This document shows positions 44,650 through 53,923 of a stretch of 64,000 bases of DNA, piece by piece (within the stretch, counting starts at the first letter, position 1; the number at the start of each line of letters is the position of its first letter). The notes beneath the pieces were generated by a model. The model was given only the letters and a program-made list of their open reading frames with translations. It made no database searches and was not told where the DNA came from. Source of the stretch: an uncultured Alistipes sp. Lineage in GTDB: Bacteria > Bacteroidota > Bacteroidia > Bacteroidales > UBA932. The DNA lies in assembly GCA_902388455.1 (NCBI GenBank), contig CABMPD010000002.1, positions 62,001 through 126,000 of the forward strand, given 5' to 3'. A program made the translations under genes and the position numbers.

Positions 44650-46194
44650 ATGAAACACCGCCAACTTCTCCGGACGATATCCGCCGCCGCGGTCATTGCC
44701 CTTGCCCTCACCTCCTGCGGCAGACAGGAGCTGCCGTGGTACGAGGATACCGGACGGCTGTGGAAGGACTACATGGCTGCGGTCGAGGACGCGAAAGTGG
44801 CTGCGGCAGAGAAGATGGATCCGGACTTAGCCACTATCGTATCGCCGGCAGAGAACCCACAGATAGAGTGGCTGGAGCGGGACGGCCGGACATTTGTGCT
44901 GGTCGGCTCGGTGATGACAGAGGAGGAAAGCCGGTACTGGGAAGACGGACAGGCAGATATGTTCCTGCTGGACGACCGCCTGCCCTGGGTCTCCCTGCCC
45001 TACGACCTGACCGCACGTCTGAAAGCAGACGCCCGCCAGACCGACGACCCAGGCATAGTGATGCGCGTCGTCCAGATGCTCGGCCTGCCGCCCGACTACT
45101 GCGGCAACCGCATTGTGCTCTTCTGGGCCGAGAAGGACAGCCTCTTCCGCCCTACCCCCGACCCGGAAATCCATGACAGCGAAGTCCTCCTCGACTTCCG
45201 CGATGACGTGGACCCCCGCTACCGCGCCTGGTTCGAGGACTACTGCCGGACCGCCTACTACTCCGACACCCCCTACCCCTGGACCCGCCTCGGCTACACC
45301 TACGACTGGCACAGCGGCTCCCCCTCGGCCATCGGCCCCGCCGAGTTCATCGTCCGCCCCTCCACCCGCGTCATTGTCCATGACATCCTGTCCGTACCCG
45401 ACTGGTACCGCACCTTAACTACCCCTGCAACTGACACGCTGGTAATATCCTTGCCCCATCCCGCCATGGACACTCTCGGAAGCACCGACGGCACAGGAAC
45501 ATATACGCTGAATTTGGAATCCTCCGGAGATTTTCAGTCTTCGGACATCTCGGTGACGGTAGGAGTCCGGAAGAACAAATTCTACGAACTGCTGGCCGGA
45601 AACGACCGAAGATTGATTCTGATTATATTCTCGATATGCGCCGCCTCAGCGTTGATAACTCTCGCCTACCGCTACAAAAAGACACTGAAACAACAAAAGC
45701 AGCATATCGCAGACCAGGCCGGAGCGATACCCACAATCAAATCGGAACCGGAGAAACACCACGAAACAACGGACCTCATGAGATTCCAGAACATGACATA
45801 CGAGACTATGCATAAGCTGGCAGACCTGTACGACATACACCAGAGCAATCCGCAGCATTTCATGGACAAGTCCGTCACAGTCGCCCGGGACTATCTCACT
45901 AAGACCAATTCATACGGCAACGCCGAATCCCTCCTGAACTCAGTGTACCCGGGATTCCTTGACGAACTGCGGGCAGAATTCCCCAAACTTAAAAAGGAGG
46001 ACTTCCATCTGATAACGCTCACCTGCATAGACTATCCCAGCAGCATCGTCTGCTCCATCCTCAACATAAGCGAGACCAACCTCAGCACAAAAAAATACCG
46101 ACTGGCCCGAAAAATGAACCTCGACACCAGCCTCACCAAATACCTCAACGCACGCCTGTCCTCCTATCGGAAACTGCCGGAAGAGGACAAATAA
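44650..46194 (+). CDS. Membrane-spanning HTH regulator with a non-TPR periplasmic domain
   Basis: This is a 514-residue protein. The signal/lipobox ends ALTSC (Cys23). A globular periplasmic region of about 295 residues follows, without TPR repeats and with Trp/Asp-rich segments (for example RLGYTYDWHSGSPSAIGPAE). A membrane span is at about 320-337, a coiled coil to about 375, then a cytoplasmic tail. The last ~70 residues (LKKEDFHLITLTCIDYPSSI, then NLSTKKYRLARKMN) are homologous to the HTH ends at 12986-14557 and 58453-60219. The same output module is thus joined to a different sensor. Two propeller lipoprotein genes follow downstream. Confidence 0.77.
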   Translation: MKHRQLLRTISAAAVIALALTSCGRQELPWYEDTGRLWKDYMAAVEDAKVAAAEKMDPDLATIVSPAENPQIEWLERDGRTFVLVGSVMTEEESRYWEDGQADMFLLDDRLPWVSLPYDLTARLKADARQTDDPGIVMRVVQMLGLPPDYCGNRIVLFWAEKDSLFRPTPDPEIHDSEVLLDFRDDVDPRYRAWFEDYCRTAYYSDTPYPWTRLGYTYDWHSGSPSAIGPAEFIVRPSTRVIVHDILSVPDWYRTLTTPATDTLVISLPHPAMDTLGSTDGTGTYTLNLESSGDFQSSDISVTVGVRKNKFYELLAGNDRRLILIIFSICAASALITLAYRYKKTLKQQKQHIADQAGAIPTIKSEPEKHHETTDLMRFQNMTYETMHKLADLYDIHQSNPQHFMDKSVTVARDYLTKTNSYGNAESLLNSVYPGFLDELRAEFPKLKKEDFHLITLTCIDYPSSIVCSILNISETNLSTKKYRLARKMNLDTSLTKYLNARLSSYRKLPEEDK

Positions 46195-46403
46195 ATTTTC
46201 ACACCTGCTCCGTCAAGCAACTGTATTTCAAGACTGTACAAATTTGTGTGACTCACAGCGGCATGCCTCATAGCCCATCATATTTACTGTGTTTCAACCA
46301 TTTACACCTTCTACACCGCCTCACTTGATGTGAATTTTTTATCCTTGTTCACAGCGGCACGGCATATTAGATTTGTACCGGAAACAACAAACATCCTACA
46401 GAC
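46195..46403. other. Intergenic control region upstream of propeller lipoprotein 46404
   Basis: This contains the perfect palindrome ACAAATTTGT (46239-46248), two copies of TCACAGCGGCA (46253 and 46349), a TGTGAA/TTCACA dyad (46329-46334, 46348-46353) over the -33 region, and the -7 box TAGATTTG (46368-46375) 28 bp before the next gene. It is a plausible target region for the regulator just upstream, but no single operator stands out. Confidence 0.45.
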
Positions 46404-47459
46404 ATGAAAAAATCAATCTTCGCATCACTGCTGCTTACTGCCGCCTCCCTGTTATTTCTGCCGTCCTGCAGAGACAACACAGGGGACATCGTGCTCGACC
46501 GGTCCATCCTGGATTCCGCAAAACCTCTGACAGCCGAGTCCATGAACTTCGACTTTCCGATAACAACAGTAAATCTCTACGTCGTAAACGACTCCATAGC
46601 AGTCGTACACAACTCTGAGCAGGACGAAAGGAAATTGGTGGAAATATACAATCTCAACAGCGGAGCCCTTATATGGGACCGCTTCACAAAAGGAAACGGA
46701 CCGGAGGAAATCCTGATGGGACGCTCTGACATGTTCAACGACACTCTGATGCTCGAGGATTTCATGAGAGACCGCATCGTGCTCCTGCCCATAGACAAAA
46801 TCACCATAGGCGAAGATTTTAAGCCGGAATTCCAAGGCTATTCGGTCGTGTCCACCCGCATCAGGCCATTTGGGGGAAAGCTGCTGGCTGTCAATCCTTA
46901 CTGCTTCAACGACAAGCAGTCCGGCATCCACAACGACGGGAACCGATTTATTCTCACGGACAGCTCTTTCAACTATAAGGAGACAAACAGCTATCAATAT
47001 GAGACGTTCAATGTCACAAATGGAAATTTCATAATATCATACGACAACGACAGAATCATCTATTATTCTGCAGCAGAACCTCTTATAGAGGTATACGACA
47101 CAGATCTCAATCTTCTGAGAACCGTTACCGGACCGGAACTGCCCAACAGGCCGGAGCTGTCACTCATAGGCAATATGGTCATGTACTCCAACGGTAAACC
47201 CTACGCATACAAGTCTGCTTCATGCTGTAACCGCCGCCACGTGTATCTTACCTACATAGGAGAACTGGCCACGGCAGACCGGAACTATGATGACTTCGAC
47301 ACCTACATCCTCAAGTTCGACTGGGACGGCAACTTTATTGAGTCATACTCCATCGGTCATTCTGTCACCAGCATGTCCCTGAGCGGGGACGGCAAGTCAC
47401 TCTACGTCTTCGGGCGGGAACATGACGGAACAGATGTCCTGTACCGATATCCTCTCTAA
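46404..47459 (+). CDS. Six-bladed beta-propeller lipoprotein (BF3164-like)
   Basis: This is a 351-residue exported lipoprotein with signal MKKSIFASLLLTAASLLFL and lipobox LPSC. The propeller hallmark appears as FTKGNGPEEILMG near residue 95, followed by strand/loop repeats (VLLPIDKITIGEDFK) and a final blade with SLSGDGKSLYVFG. It resembles BF3164-type Bacteroidales lipoproteins. Function unknown; its position behind a membrane regulator and in front of a second propeller gene mirrors the 9.5-14.6 kb locus. Confidence 0.83.
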   Translation: MKKSIFASLLLTAASLLFLPSCRDNTGDIVLDRSILDSAKPLTAESMNFDFPITTVNLYVVNDSIAVVHNSEQDERKLVEIYNLNSGALIWDRFTKGNGPEEILMGRSDMFNDTLMLEDFMRDRIVLLPIDKITIGEDFKPEFQGYSVVSTRIRPFGGKLLAVNPYCFNDKQSGIHNDGNRFILTDSSFNYKETNSYQYETFNVTNGNFIISYDNDRIIYYSAAEPLIEVYDTDLNLLRTVTGPELPNRPELSLIGNMVMYSNGKPYAYKSASCCNRRHVYLTYIGELATADRNYDDFDTYILKFDWDGNFIESYSIGHSVTSMSLSGDGKSLYVFGREHDGTDVLYRYPL

Positions 47460-47569
47460 GCTACAATCGATCAAAATTAAGCTGCCGCAAATTGTCACAT
47501 TTCTTAGATATGAACGTCTTCTAGAATAAAGCGATAATAGTTTTACGAATCTACTAAAAAACGAAACTT

Positions 47570-48754
47570 ATGAGATTGCGCAATTTTATTTCGGTTATTC
47601 TGGTGGCTGCAGTTGCTGTATCCTGCCATCATTCAGAAGAAGGCTCTACTTTAGAAATACCACTGAAACCGGCTGAAGGCATAATCAGGATGAGCACCCT
47701 GTACGAAGGATACAGGACTGTAGTCCCTGAGGGCATGCTTATATCCGGAATAATCGATGTGGCTGTTGCGGACAGCATTCTCGTGGTTCTGGGAGAGACC
47801 GATTCGGGTCTGGTAAGCATCTACGGCCTGGATGGGGACTACCGCAGGTCTTTCCTGACGAGAGGACGCGGGCCCGGGGAGATGACGGATATTATGGCCA
47901 TGGCGTGCGATATGTCCGCAGGGACAGTGGACGTGCTGGGCAATTTCGGTATGGACATATACTCTTTCGACATACAGACCGGCCGGCTGAAAAACTCTTT
48001 TTCAATCGGTGAAAGCGAGATAAGGTATGCCAAGGACCTGCTGCCGGCAGGCGATGGCCGCTATCTGTTCTACAAAGACCTTTCGTACATCGACGGACCT
48101 GAGTATGAGGTGTATCTTTACAATCCTTCCACCGGCGAGGTTGAAGGCCGCTGGCTGCCCCTGGATAAGGACTTTGCGGAAGCGGCAAGCTTCTCGCAGA
48201 CCAACAATCTGTTTGAATACGGCGGTCGCCGTTTCTTCTATTCTGCATTCTCTGACGGAATCTACGAATTTACCGGAGACACCTTAGTTCAGTATGTACG
48301 TTTTGCAGACAACGGTTACAATTTCACTCCGGAAATGAAGAAACGTCCATGGCCACAGGATCTCATGGCGTTTGTAGAGGCTTGTCAGAAAAGCGGCAGG
48401 ATATGGGGTCACGTGGACCTGTTCATGATAGGAGACAGAACTATGTCTGTTTATAACTACGGGAAGGACAGCAGATATGCAGCTGTCATGGATCTGGAGA
48501 AGGGAACTAGTATCTCTTACAGTATGCTGGAGGATGATATGGTCTGGGGCATCGGCAGCGACAGCTTTTTCTCCCCATACTATCTGCGTTATACTGACGG
48601 GGAATACGCCGTATATCTGGTAGAGCCGTTCGATATCCTAGAGAAGATTGAGGACTCTCCGACGTCCGATGACCCGACGATAGAGTCCAACAGACAGGCG
48701 CTGGCAAAACTGCCATACGAGTCGAACCAGATAATACTGATGATGAAAATCTAG
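47570..48754 (+). CDS. Six-bladed beta-propeller lipoprotein
   Basis: This is a 394-residue exported lipoprotein with lipobox VAVSC near residue 19. The hallmark FLTRGRGPGEMTDI is near residue 95, followed by IYSFDIQTGRL and other blade motifs. It is the second propeller gene after the regulator at 44650. The 110-bp gap before it has no convincing promoter box. Immediately after its TAG comes the 3' end of an opposing Rpn-type pseudogene. Confidence 0.82.
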   Translation: MRLRNFISVILVAAVAVSCHHSEEGSTLEIPLKPAEGIIRMSTLYEGYRTVVPEGMLISGIIDVAVADSILVVLGETDSGLVSIYGLDGDYRRSFLTRGRGPGEMTDIMAMACDMSAGTVDVLGNFGMDIYSFDIQTGRLKNSFSIGESEIRYAKDLLPAGDGRYLFYKDLSYIDGPEYEVYLYNPSTGEVEGRWLPLDKDFAEAASFSQTNNLFEYGGRRFFYSAFSDGIYEFTGDTLVQYVRFADNGYNFTPEMKKRPWPQDLMAFVEACQKSGRIWGHVDLFMIGDRTMSVYNYGKDSRYAAVMDLEKGTSISYSMLEDDMVWGIGSDSFFSPYYLRYTDGEYAVYLVEPFDILEKIEDSPTSDDPTIESNRQALAKLPYESNQIILMMKI

Positions 48755-48933
48755 TCAAAGCTTGTCCACCTCTTCCGGAGATAGACCGGTAGTCCGTGCA
48801 ATCAGTTCCAAGGGGAGGCCCTGCGCTTTCATATTCCTCGCGATGTCGCAAATGGCCTCAGTCCTGCCTTCTGCCGCAGCAGCCGCTTCATGGCCCAGTC
48901 AAAGCGGATTACTTCATCTCCATAATAAACCAT
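48755..48933 (-). pseudogene. Rpn-family recombination-promoting nuclease remnant
   Basis: Read on the minus strand from the ATG at 48933, the sequence starts MVYYGDEVIRFDWAMKRLLR, the N-terminal signature of Rpn/PD-(D/E)xK-transposase-like nucleases, and stops soon after in that frame. In another frame it continues AEGRTEAICDIARNMKAQG and then LSPEEVDKL-stop, the family's usual C-terminus. The middle ~200+ residues with the nuclease core are missing. A TAAATTTG box and an AGGAGG-like site before the ATG survive, so a short peptide might still be made. Confidence 0.82.
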
Positions 48934-49025
48934 ATCTTCCTCCTTTTTCTGCAAATTTAAGTATAAATCCGATTTCACCCGTACCGGCAGAGTAAAAAAT
49001 CCGCACCGTCACCCGCTGACCCGCC

Positions 49026-49128
49026 AGGATTTCGGGAAAACAGGGTATTTTGCCATTTAGAATTTCGGGGAAATAGGGCATTTCTTGCTTTAAGATTTTG
49101 GGGAAACAGAGAATTTGTCTATTTTTGC
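49026..49128. repeat. Three tandem 33-34-bp repeats upstream of AAA/DUF4143 copy 4
   Basis: Units start at 49026, 49059 and 49093. They share AG.ATTTCGGGGAAA.AGGG (third unit diverged) and end in a T-rich tail. The third unit contains the -7 box. The sequence is unrelated to the repeats before copies 2 and 3. Confidence 0.82.
49120..49127 (+). promoter_or_regulatory. -7 promoter box of AAA/DUF4143 ATPase (49149)
   Basis: TATTTTTG lies 21 bp before the ATG at 49149 and within the third upstream repeat. Confidence 0.65.
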
Positions 49129-49148
49129 ATAGGCAGACATCTGTATTT

Positions 49149-50486
49149 ATGACAAATAGGATATTTAAAAGGAAAATATACGACAAGCTGCTTCTATGGA
49201 AACAGGAAGCAGACGGAACAAGCGCCGCCTTAATCCAAGGGGCCAGGCGTATCGGCAAGTCTACAATCGTCGGGGAATTCGCAAGGAACGAATACGCCTC
49301 CTACCTGCTGATTGACTTCAACAGGGCCTCCGCCGCTGTAAAAGCCTTGTTCGATGACCTGACGGACCTGGATTTCATTTTCCTGCAGCTGCAGACCATA
49401 TACCGTGTCGTCCTGGAAAGACGCAAGTCAGTCATCATCTTCGATGAGGTGCAGAAATGCCCCAAAGCCCGCGAAGCGATCAAATACCTCGTTCAGGACG
49501 GCAGATATGACTACATCGAGACCGGCTCCCTCATCAGTATCAGGAAAAATACAAAGGACATCACCATCCCGAGCGAGGAGGAACGCATGGACATGTACCC
49601 TATGGACTTCGAGGAGTTCAGGTGGGCCATGGGCGATACAGTGTCCGTCCCTCTTATCAGAACCTTCTTTGAGAAGCGGATGCCGTTGGGCGCGGCACAC
49701 AGGTCAAAGCAGAGAGACCTGCGGCTGTACATGCTGGTGGGAGGTATGCCGCAGGCCGTCAATGAATATCTGGAGACAAACAATCTCGCGAAGGTTGACG
49801 CCGTAAAGAGACGTATCATCCAGCTCTATTCCGAGGACTTCCTCAAAATAGACGCCACAGGCAGGCTGAGCAGACTGTTCATGTCCATTCCCGCCCAGCT
49901 GAGCAGGAAAACCTCCCGGTACTATATGAGCGCAGTCGTAGGGAATGTGGACAATGGCAAAGAGGAGGAAATGCTCGTAAGTCTCGAAGACAGCAAGGCC
50001 GTCCTGGTCTCATACCATTCCAATGACCCCAACGTGGGCCTGCAACTGACAAAAGACACCTCCAGATATAAACTGTTCGCCGCGGACACCGGCCTGTTCG
50101 TCACAATGGCTTTTTGGGACAAAGGCTTTGCGGAGAACATCATCTATCAGAAGCTGCTGTCCGACAAACTGGAGGCCAATCTAGGGTACCTGTACGAAAA
50201 CCTTGTGGCGCAGATGCTCACCGCGGCAGGCCATCAGCTGTTCTACTATACTTTCGAAAAAGACGACAAGCACTTATATGAAATAGATTTCATGCTGACG
50301 AGAGGCAGCAAGATATGCCCTGTCGAAGTAAAGTCCTCAGGCTACATGACCCACGCCTCCCTCGATGCCTTCAGGAAGAAATACCAGGCCCGGATACAGA
50401 ACAGCTATGTACTCTACACCAAGGACCTGCAGAAAGGCGAGAGCGGGCTGCTGTATCTGCCGGTGTACATGACGCCGGTGCTATAA
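49149..50486 (+). CDS. AAA+ ATPase with DUF4143 domain (copy 4)
   Basis: This is a 445-residue AAA_14/DUF4143 protein. The ATG at 49149 is chosen because an earlier in-frame start (49098) lies inside the repeats and promoter. Walker A is QGARRIGKST (about residues 28-37) and Walker B VIIFDEVQKCP (about 97-107), with sensor region IETGSLISI. The C-terminal nuclease-like motif YEIDFMLTRGSKICPVEVK is intact. It shares little sequence with copies 1-3 outside the motifs, so it is a separate acquisition rather than a recent duplicate. Confidence 0.92.
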   Translation: MTNRIFKRKIYDKLLLWKQEADGTSAALIQGARRIGKSTIVGEFARNEYASYLLIDFNRASAAVKALFDDLTDLDFIFLQLQTIYRVVLERRKSVIIFDEVQKCPKAREAIKYLVQDGRYDYIETGSLISIRKNTKDITIPSEEERMDMYPMDFEEFRWAMGDTVSVPLIRTFFEKRMPLGAAHRSKQRDLRLYMLVGGMPQAVNEYLETNNLAKVDAVKRRIIQLYSEDFLKIDATGRLSRLFMSIPAQLSRKTSRYYMSAVVGNVDNGKEEEMLVSLEDSKAVLVSYHSNDPNVGLQLTKDTSRYKLFAADTGLFVTMAFWDKGFAENIIYQKLLSDKLEANLGYLYENLVAQMLTAAGHQLFYYTFEKDDKHLYEIDFMLTRGSKICPVEVKSSGYMTHASLDAFRKKYQARIQNSYVLYTKDLQKGESGLLYLPVYMTPVL

Positions 50487-50514
50487 AAAAACACAACCCC
50501 GAAAGGAGTTGTGT
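50484..50514 (-). terminator. Intrinsic terminator after tRNA-Ala
   Basis: On the minus strand ACACAACTCC (from 50514) pairs with GGGGTTGTGT around a TTTC loop and is followed by six or seven T residues (50490-50484). It lies just 3' of the tRNA and also overlaps the end of the opposing ATPase gene. Confidence 0.8.
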
Positions 50515-50520
50515 CCCGAG

Positions 50521-50594
50521 TGGAGCATACCGGAGTCGAACCGGTTACCTCGACACTGCCAGTGTCGCGCTCTAGCCAAATGAGCTAATGCCCC
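50521..50594 (-). tRNA. tRNA-Ala (anticodon GGC)
   Basis: A 74-nt cloverleaf is visible on the minus strand: acceptor GGGGCAT/ATGCTCC (one G-U), D-arm GCTC/GAGC, anticodon stem CGACA/TGTCG around loop CTGGCAG (anticodon GGC), and T-arm ACCGG/CCGGT around TTCGACT. The discriminator is A. The CCA end is not encoded, since CTC follows. Confidence 0.95.
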
Positions 50595-50656
50595 TCCACT
50601 ATTATGAAAAAGTGCCGCAAAGATACGGTAATTTTTCTATTTACAAAATTATTTTT

Positions 50657-51985
50657 CTACAGCCAGCCGAAAATCATGATGACGGCTATCACCAGCGGGG
50701 CGACGTAGCGCACCAAATAGAAGATGGCGTTGTACAGCCGTTTGTTGGGCAGGGTGCCGCCGTTGGAGAGCTCATCCACAAAATCCTTCCGGCCGAGTTT
50801 CCAGCCGACGAATATCACAATGAAGAGTCCGCACAGGGGCATCAGCAGGTTGGCCGAAATCATGTCGAAGAAGTCGAAGAAAGTCTTACCGAGGATGTGT
50901 ACGTCGGAGAGCACGCCGCCGGAGAGGGCACACAGGGTGCAGAGCACTAAGCATACGGCGCTGGAGAGCAGCACGGCCATGCGGCGCTTCATCCTGCAGG
51001 CCTCTATCAGGTAGGTTACGGACACCTCTAAGAGGGAGATGGACGAGGTGATGGCCGCGATGAAGAGCACGAAGAAGAAGAGTATCGCGATGACTCCGCC
51101 GGCGGCTATCTGATCGAAGATATCGGGCAGCACCACGAAGAGCAGGCCGGGGCCCTCGCTCGGGGAGATGCCGAAGGCGAAGACGGCAGGCATGATGGCC
51201 AGTCCGGCGAGGATGGCGAAGAAGGTGTCGGAGATGGCGGTCAGCGAGGAGAGCTTGACGATCTTCTCCTGCTTCTTGACATACGAGCCGTAGGTCAGAA
51301 TCGTCGCACAGCCGATACTCAGGGAGAAAAAGGCCTGGCCGAGGGCGTTGAGGAAAGTGTTTCCGGTAACCTTGGAGAAATCGGGCTTGAAGAGGAACTC
51401 CAGACCGGCTCCGGCCCCGGGCAGGGTCACCGAGCGGATGGCGATGATGATGATGGTAAGGAAGAGCAGAGGCATCATGACCTTGGTATAGCGCTCGATG
51501 CCGTCCTTGATGCCGGCCAGCAGCACCAGGGATGTCAGAGCCAGGAAGATATAGGTGTAGAGTATCGTCCTCCAGGGAGTGGATACGGCCGCGGCGAAGA
51601 AGCCCTCCGACGAGCCCTGCTCGGGCAGGGTGAACGACACGGCATGCACGAGGTAGTCTATCGTCCAGCCTCCCACCACGCAGTAGAAGGATATCAGAGC
51701 CACGGATGCCAGCACGCCGAGCACGCCGACCAGTCCCCAGTGTCCCTTGGGTGACAGCACCTTGAAGGCCTTCACAGCATTAACCTGACTGCGGCGTCCG
51801 ACCACGAACTCCGACATCATGATGGGCAGGCACAGCAGGAATACCAGCACGAGGTAGATGATGATGAATGCCGCGCCGCCGTTGGTACCCATCAGGTAGG
51901 GGAAGCGCCAGAGGTTGCCCAGTCCTATAGCCGAGCCGGCCATGGCTACGAGCACGCCGAAGGAGGATTTGAAATTGTCTCTCAT
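50657..51985 (-). CDS. Sodium-dependent neurotransmitter:sodium symporter-family transporter
   Basis: This is a 442-residue inner-membrane protein of the SNF/LeuT family with about 11-12 spans. The sodium-site helix is visible as AMAGSAIGLGNLWRFPYLMG (residues ~15-34), as are the TM6 unwound region FFSLSIGCATILTYGSYV and a late TM8 SSISLLEVSVTYLIEA. It probably imports an amino acid or related compound. Its start overlaps the folA stop (ATGA), so the two are translated from one message. Confidence 0.95.
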   Translation of the reverse strand: MRDNFKSSFGVLVAMAGSAIGLGNLWRFPYLMGTNGGAAFIIIYLVLVFLLCLPIMMSEFVVGRRSQVNAVKAFKVLSPKGHWGLVGVLGVLASVALISFYCVVGGWTIDYLVHAVSFTLPEQGSSEGFFAAAVSTPWRTILYTYIFLALTSLVLLAGIKDGIERYTKVMMPLLFLTIIIIAIRSVTLPGAGAGLEFLFKPDFSKVTGNTFLNALGQAFFSLSIGCATILTYGSYVKKQEKIVKLSSLTAISDTFFAILAGLAIMPAVFAFGISPSEGPGLLFVVLPDIFDQIAAGGVIAILFFFVLFIAAITSSISLLEVSVTYLIEACRMKRRMAVLLSSAVCLVLCTLCALSGGVLSDVHILGKTFFDFFDMISANLLMPLCGLFIVIFVGWKLGRKDFVDELSNGGTLPNKRLYNAIFYLVRYVAPLVIAVIMIFGWL

Positions 51986-52497
51986 TTTCTGGTTAGTATT
52001 AGGAATGAATAATAAAATCCGGTCTTTTCATCTAAATAACGCTCGGAACGGCTCTCCACCTTCCACAGCGCAGGATCCACATCCGGGAAAAATACCTCCG
52101 CATTCCCGATGATCGTCTCCACCTCAGTGATATACAGGCGGTCGGCAAGAGGCATGGCGGCACGGTAGAGCTGACCGCCTCCTATGACGAACACTTCCTC
52201 CGATGCGTCCGAAACATCCGGGGCATCCGTACCGACAGCGGCGACAGCGGCCTCCAAGGACGGCAGGAACTCCGCCCCGCAGTCAGGAGCCGCACTGTGC
52301 GAGCGGCTTACCACGATGTTGCGCCGTCCGGGAAGGGGACGCCCGCCGAGCGAGAGCCAGGTATTGTAGCCCATTATGACGGGATGTCCGGTGGTCACCC
52401 GCTTGAAGTACTTCAGGTCGCCGGAGATGTGCCAGGGCATCCGGTTGCCCTTTCCGATGGCGCCGTTGGCGGCTTTGGCGACGATTAGCGATATCAT
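51982..52497 (-). CDS. folA: Dihydrofolate reductase
   Basis: This 171-residue DHFR reduces dihydrofolate to tetrahydrofolate with NADPH. Motifs include ISLIVAKAANGAIGKGNRMPW (Trp and Pro of the Met20 loop), GHPVIMGYNTWLSLG, and VFVIGGGQLYRAAM for cofactor binding. It works with ThyA, encoded 2.7 kb further on (55234-56028) on the same strand; a two-component system on the opposite strand lies between the two genes. Confidence 0.97.
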   Translation of the reverse strand: MISLIVAKAANGAIGKGNRMPWHISGDLKYFKRVTTGHPVIMGYNTWLSLGGRPLPGRRNIVVSRSHSAAPDCGAEFLPSLEAAVAAVGTDAPDVSDASEEVFVIGGGQLYRAAMPLADRLYITEVETIIGNAEVFFPDVDPALWKVESRSERYLDEKTGFYYSFLILTRK

Positions 52498-52528
52498 AGG
52501 CTCGATTCTGATAAGTTGAAATGAAGTT

Positions 52529-52568
52529 CAAAATTAAGGAAAATTTTCGGGAAATTGTGCTACTTTTG
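52529..52568. promoter_or_regulatory. Divergent promoters of folA (-) and the response regulator (+)
   Basis: The minus strand reads TAATTTTG (52536-52529), 31 bp before folA. The plus strand reads TACTTTTG (52561-52568), 7 bp before the ATG at 52576, so that message would be nearly leaderless. The two boxes are 24 bp apart. Confidence 0.65.
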
Positions 52569-52575
52569 TAAGGTT

Positions 52576-53919
52576 ATGATACTGATAATCGACGACGACG
52601 ACGCCATAAGAGCATCCCTGACCTTCCTTCTGAAGCGCTCGGGCCTGACCGCCAAGGCCGTCCCCGGTCCGAAGGAGGCCCTGGACGAGGTGCGGCTGCA
52701 GGAGCCTGAGCTGATCCTGATGGACATGAACTACTCCCTGTCCACTACCGGGGAGGAGGGACTGGAGCTGCTGCGCAAGATCAAGATATTCGCCCCGGCG
52801 GCCCCCGTCATCCTCATGACGGCCTGGGGCAGCATCAGCCTCGCCGTGGAGGGCATGCGCCTCGGAGCCTTCGACTTCATCACCAAGCCCTGGGACAATA
52901 TGGCCCTGATGGACCGCATCCGCACCGCCCTGCATCTGAACTCGGACCGGCAGGAGGAAGAGGGCATCACCGGCAGGGGCTTCGACAAGATCATAGGCAA
53001 AAGCCCACAGATCAAGGAGGTGCTGGACGCAGTGACCCGCGTGGCACCTACCGGCGCCTCGGTGCTCATCACAGGCGAGAGCGGCACGGGCAAGGAGCTC
53101 ATCGCGGAGGCCATCCACCTCAACTCCCCCCGCAGCAGCGGCCCCTTCGTCAAGGTCAATCTCGGAGGTCTGAGCTCCAGCCTCTTCGACAGCGAGATGT
53201 TCGGGCACAAGAAGGGCGCCTTCACCGACGCCTGGACCGACCGCAAGGGCCGGTTCGAGCTGGCCGACAAGGGCACTATCTTCCTCGACGAGATAGGCGA
53301 GCTGGAGCCCGTCTGTCAGGTCAAGCTCCTGCGCGTGCTCCAGGACCGCACCTACGAGCCGCTGGGCGAGAGCATCCCCCGCCGCACTGACGTCCGGGTG
53401 GTCTCGGCTACCAACCGCGACCTGCAGGAGATGGTCCGTCAGGGCCTCTTCCGCGAGGACCTGTTCTACAGGCTCAACCTCATCCCCATACACCTGCCGC
53501 CGCTGAGGGAAAGGAGGGAGGACATCCCACTGCTGGTGCAGTATTTTACCCGCAATGCCGGCAGCCGCGCCGTATTCTCCCCTGAAGCGATGGAATACCT
53601 CAGCCGCCTCCCCTATCCGGGCAATATCCGGGAACTCAAGAACATCGTCGAGCGTGCCCTCATCCTCGGCGGCAGCGGGACCATCTCCCGCGATGACGTG
53701 GTCCGCTGCACCGGCGCCCCCGACGAGCACGGCGCTGCCTCCGGAACAGCCGCCAAGGACTCCGACACCCCGGCCCAGACCCTCGAGGAGATGGAGAGGG
53801 ACCGCATCCTCCGCACCCTGAGCGACTGCAACGGCAATGTCTCCCGCGCCGCCGCAGCCCTGGGCCTCACCCGGGCCTCCCTCTACCGCCGCATCGAAAA
53901 ATTCAAAATCAACCTTTAG
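52576..53919 (+). CDS. Sigma-54-dependent response regulator (NtrC family)
   Basis: This is a 447-residue regulator. The receiver domain has acidic pocket IIDDDDA and phosphoacceptor Asp50 (LILMDMN), Thr/Lys switch LMTAWG and TKPW. The AAA+ domain has Walker A GESGTGKE (167-174), loop-1 motif GAFTDA (the classic sigma-54 contact is GAFTGA), GTIFLDEIGELEP and the arginine-finger region FREDLFYRLNLIPIHLPPLR. The C-terminal Fis-type HTH is LSDCNGNVSRAAAALGLTRASLYRRI. The start at 52576 begins at the receiver's first strand. The histidine kinase gene follows after 4 bp. Confidence 0.96.
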   Translation: MILIIDDDDAIRASLTFLLKRSGLTAKAVPGPKEALDEVRLQEPELILMDMNYSLSTTGEEGLELLRKIKIFAPAAPVILMTAWGSISLAVEGMRLGAFDFITKPWDNMALMDRIRTALHLNSDRQEEEGITGRGFDKIIGKSPQIKEVLDAVTRVAPTGASVLITGESGTGKELIAEAIHLNSPRSSGPFVKVNLGGLSSSLFDSEMFGHKKGAFTDAWTDRKGRFELADKGTIFLDEIGELEPVCQVKLLRVLQDRTYEPLGESIPRRTDVRVVSATNRDLQEMVRQGLFREDLFYRLNLIPIHLPPLRERREDIPLLVQYFTRNAGSRAVFSPEAMEYLSRLPYPGNIRELKNIVERALILGGSGTISRDDVVRCTGAPDEHGAASGTAAKDSDTPAQTLEEMERDRILRTLSDCNGNVSRAAAALGLTRASLYRRIEKFKINL

Positions 53920-53923
53920 GACC

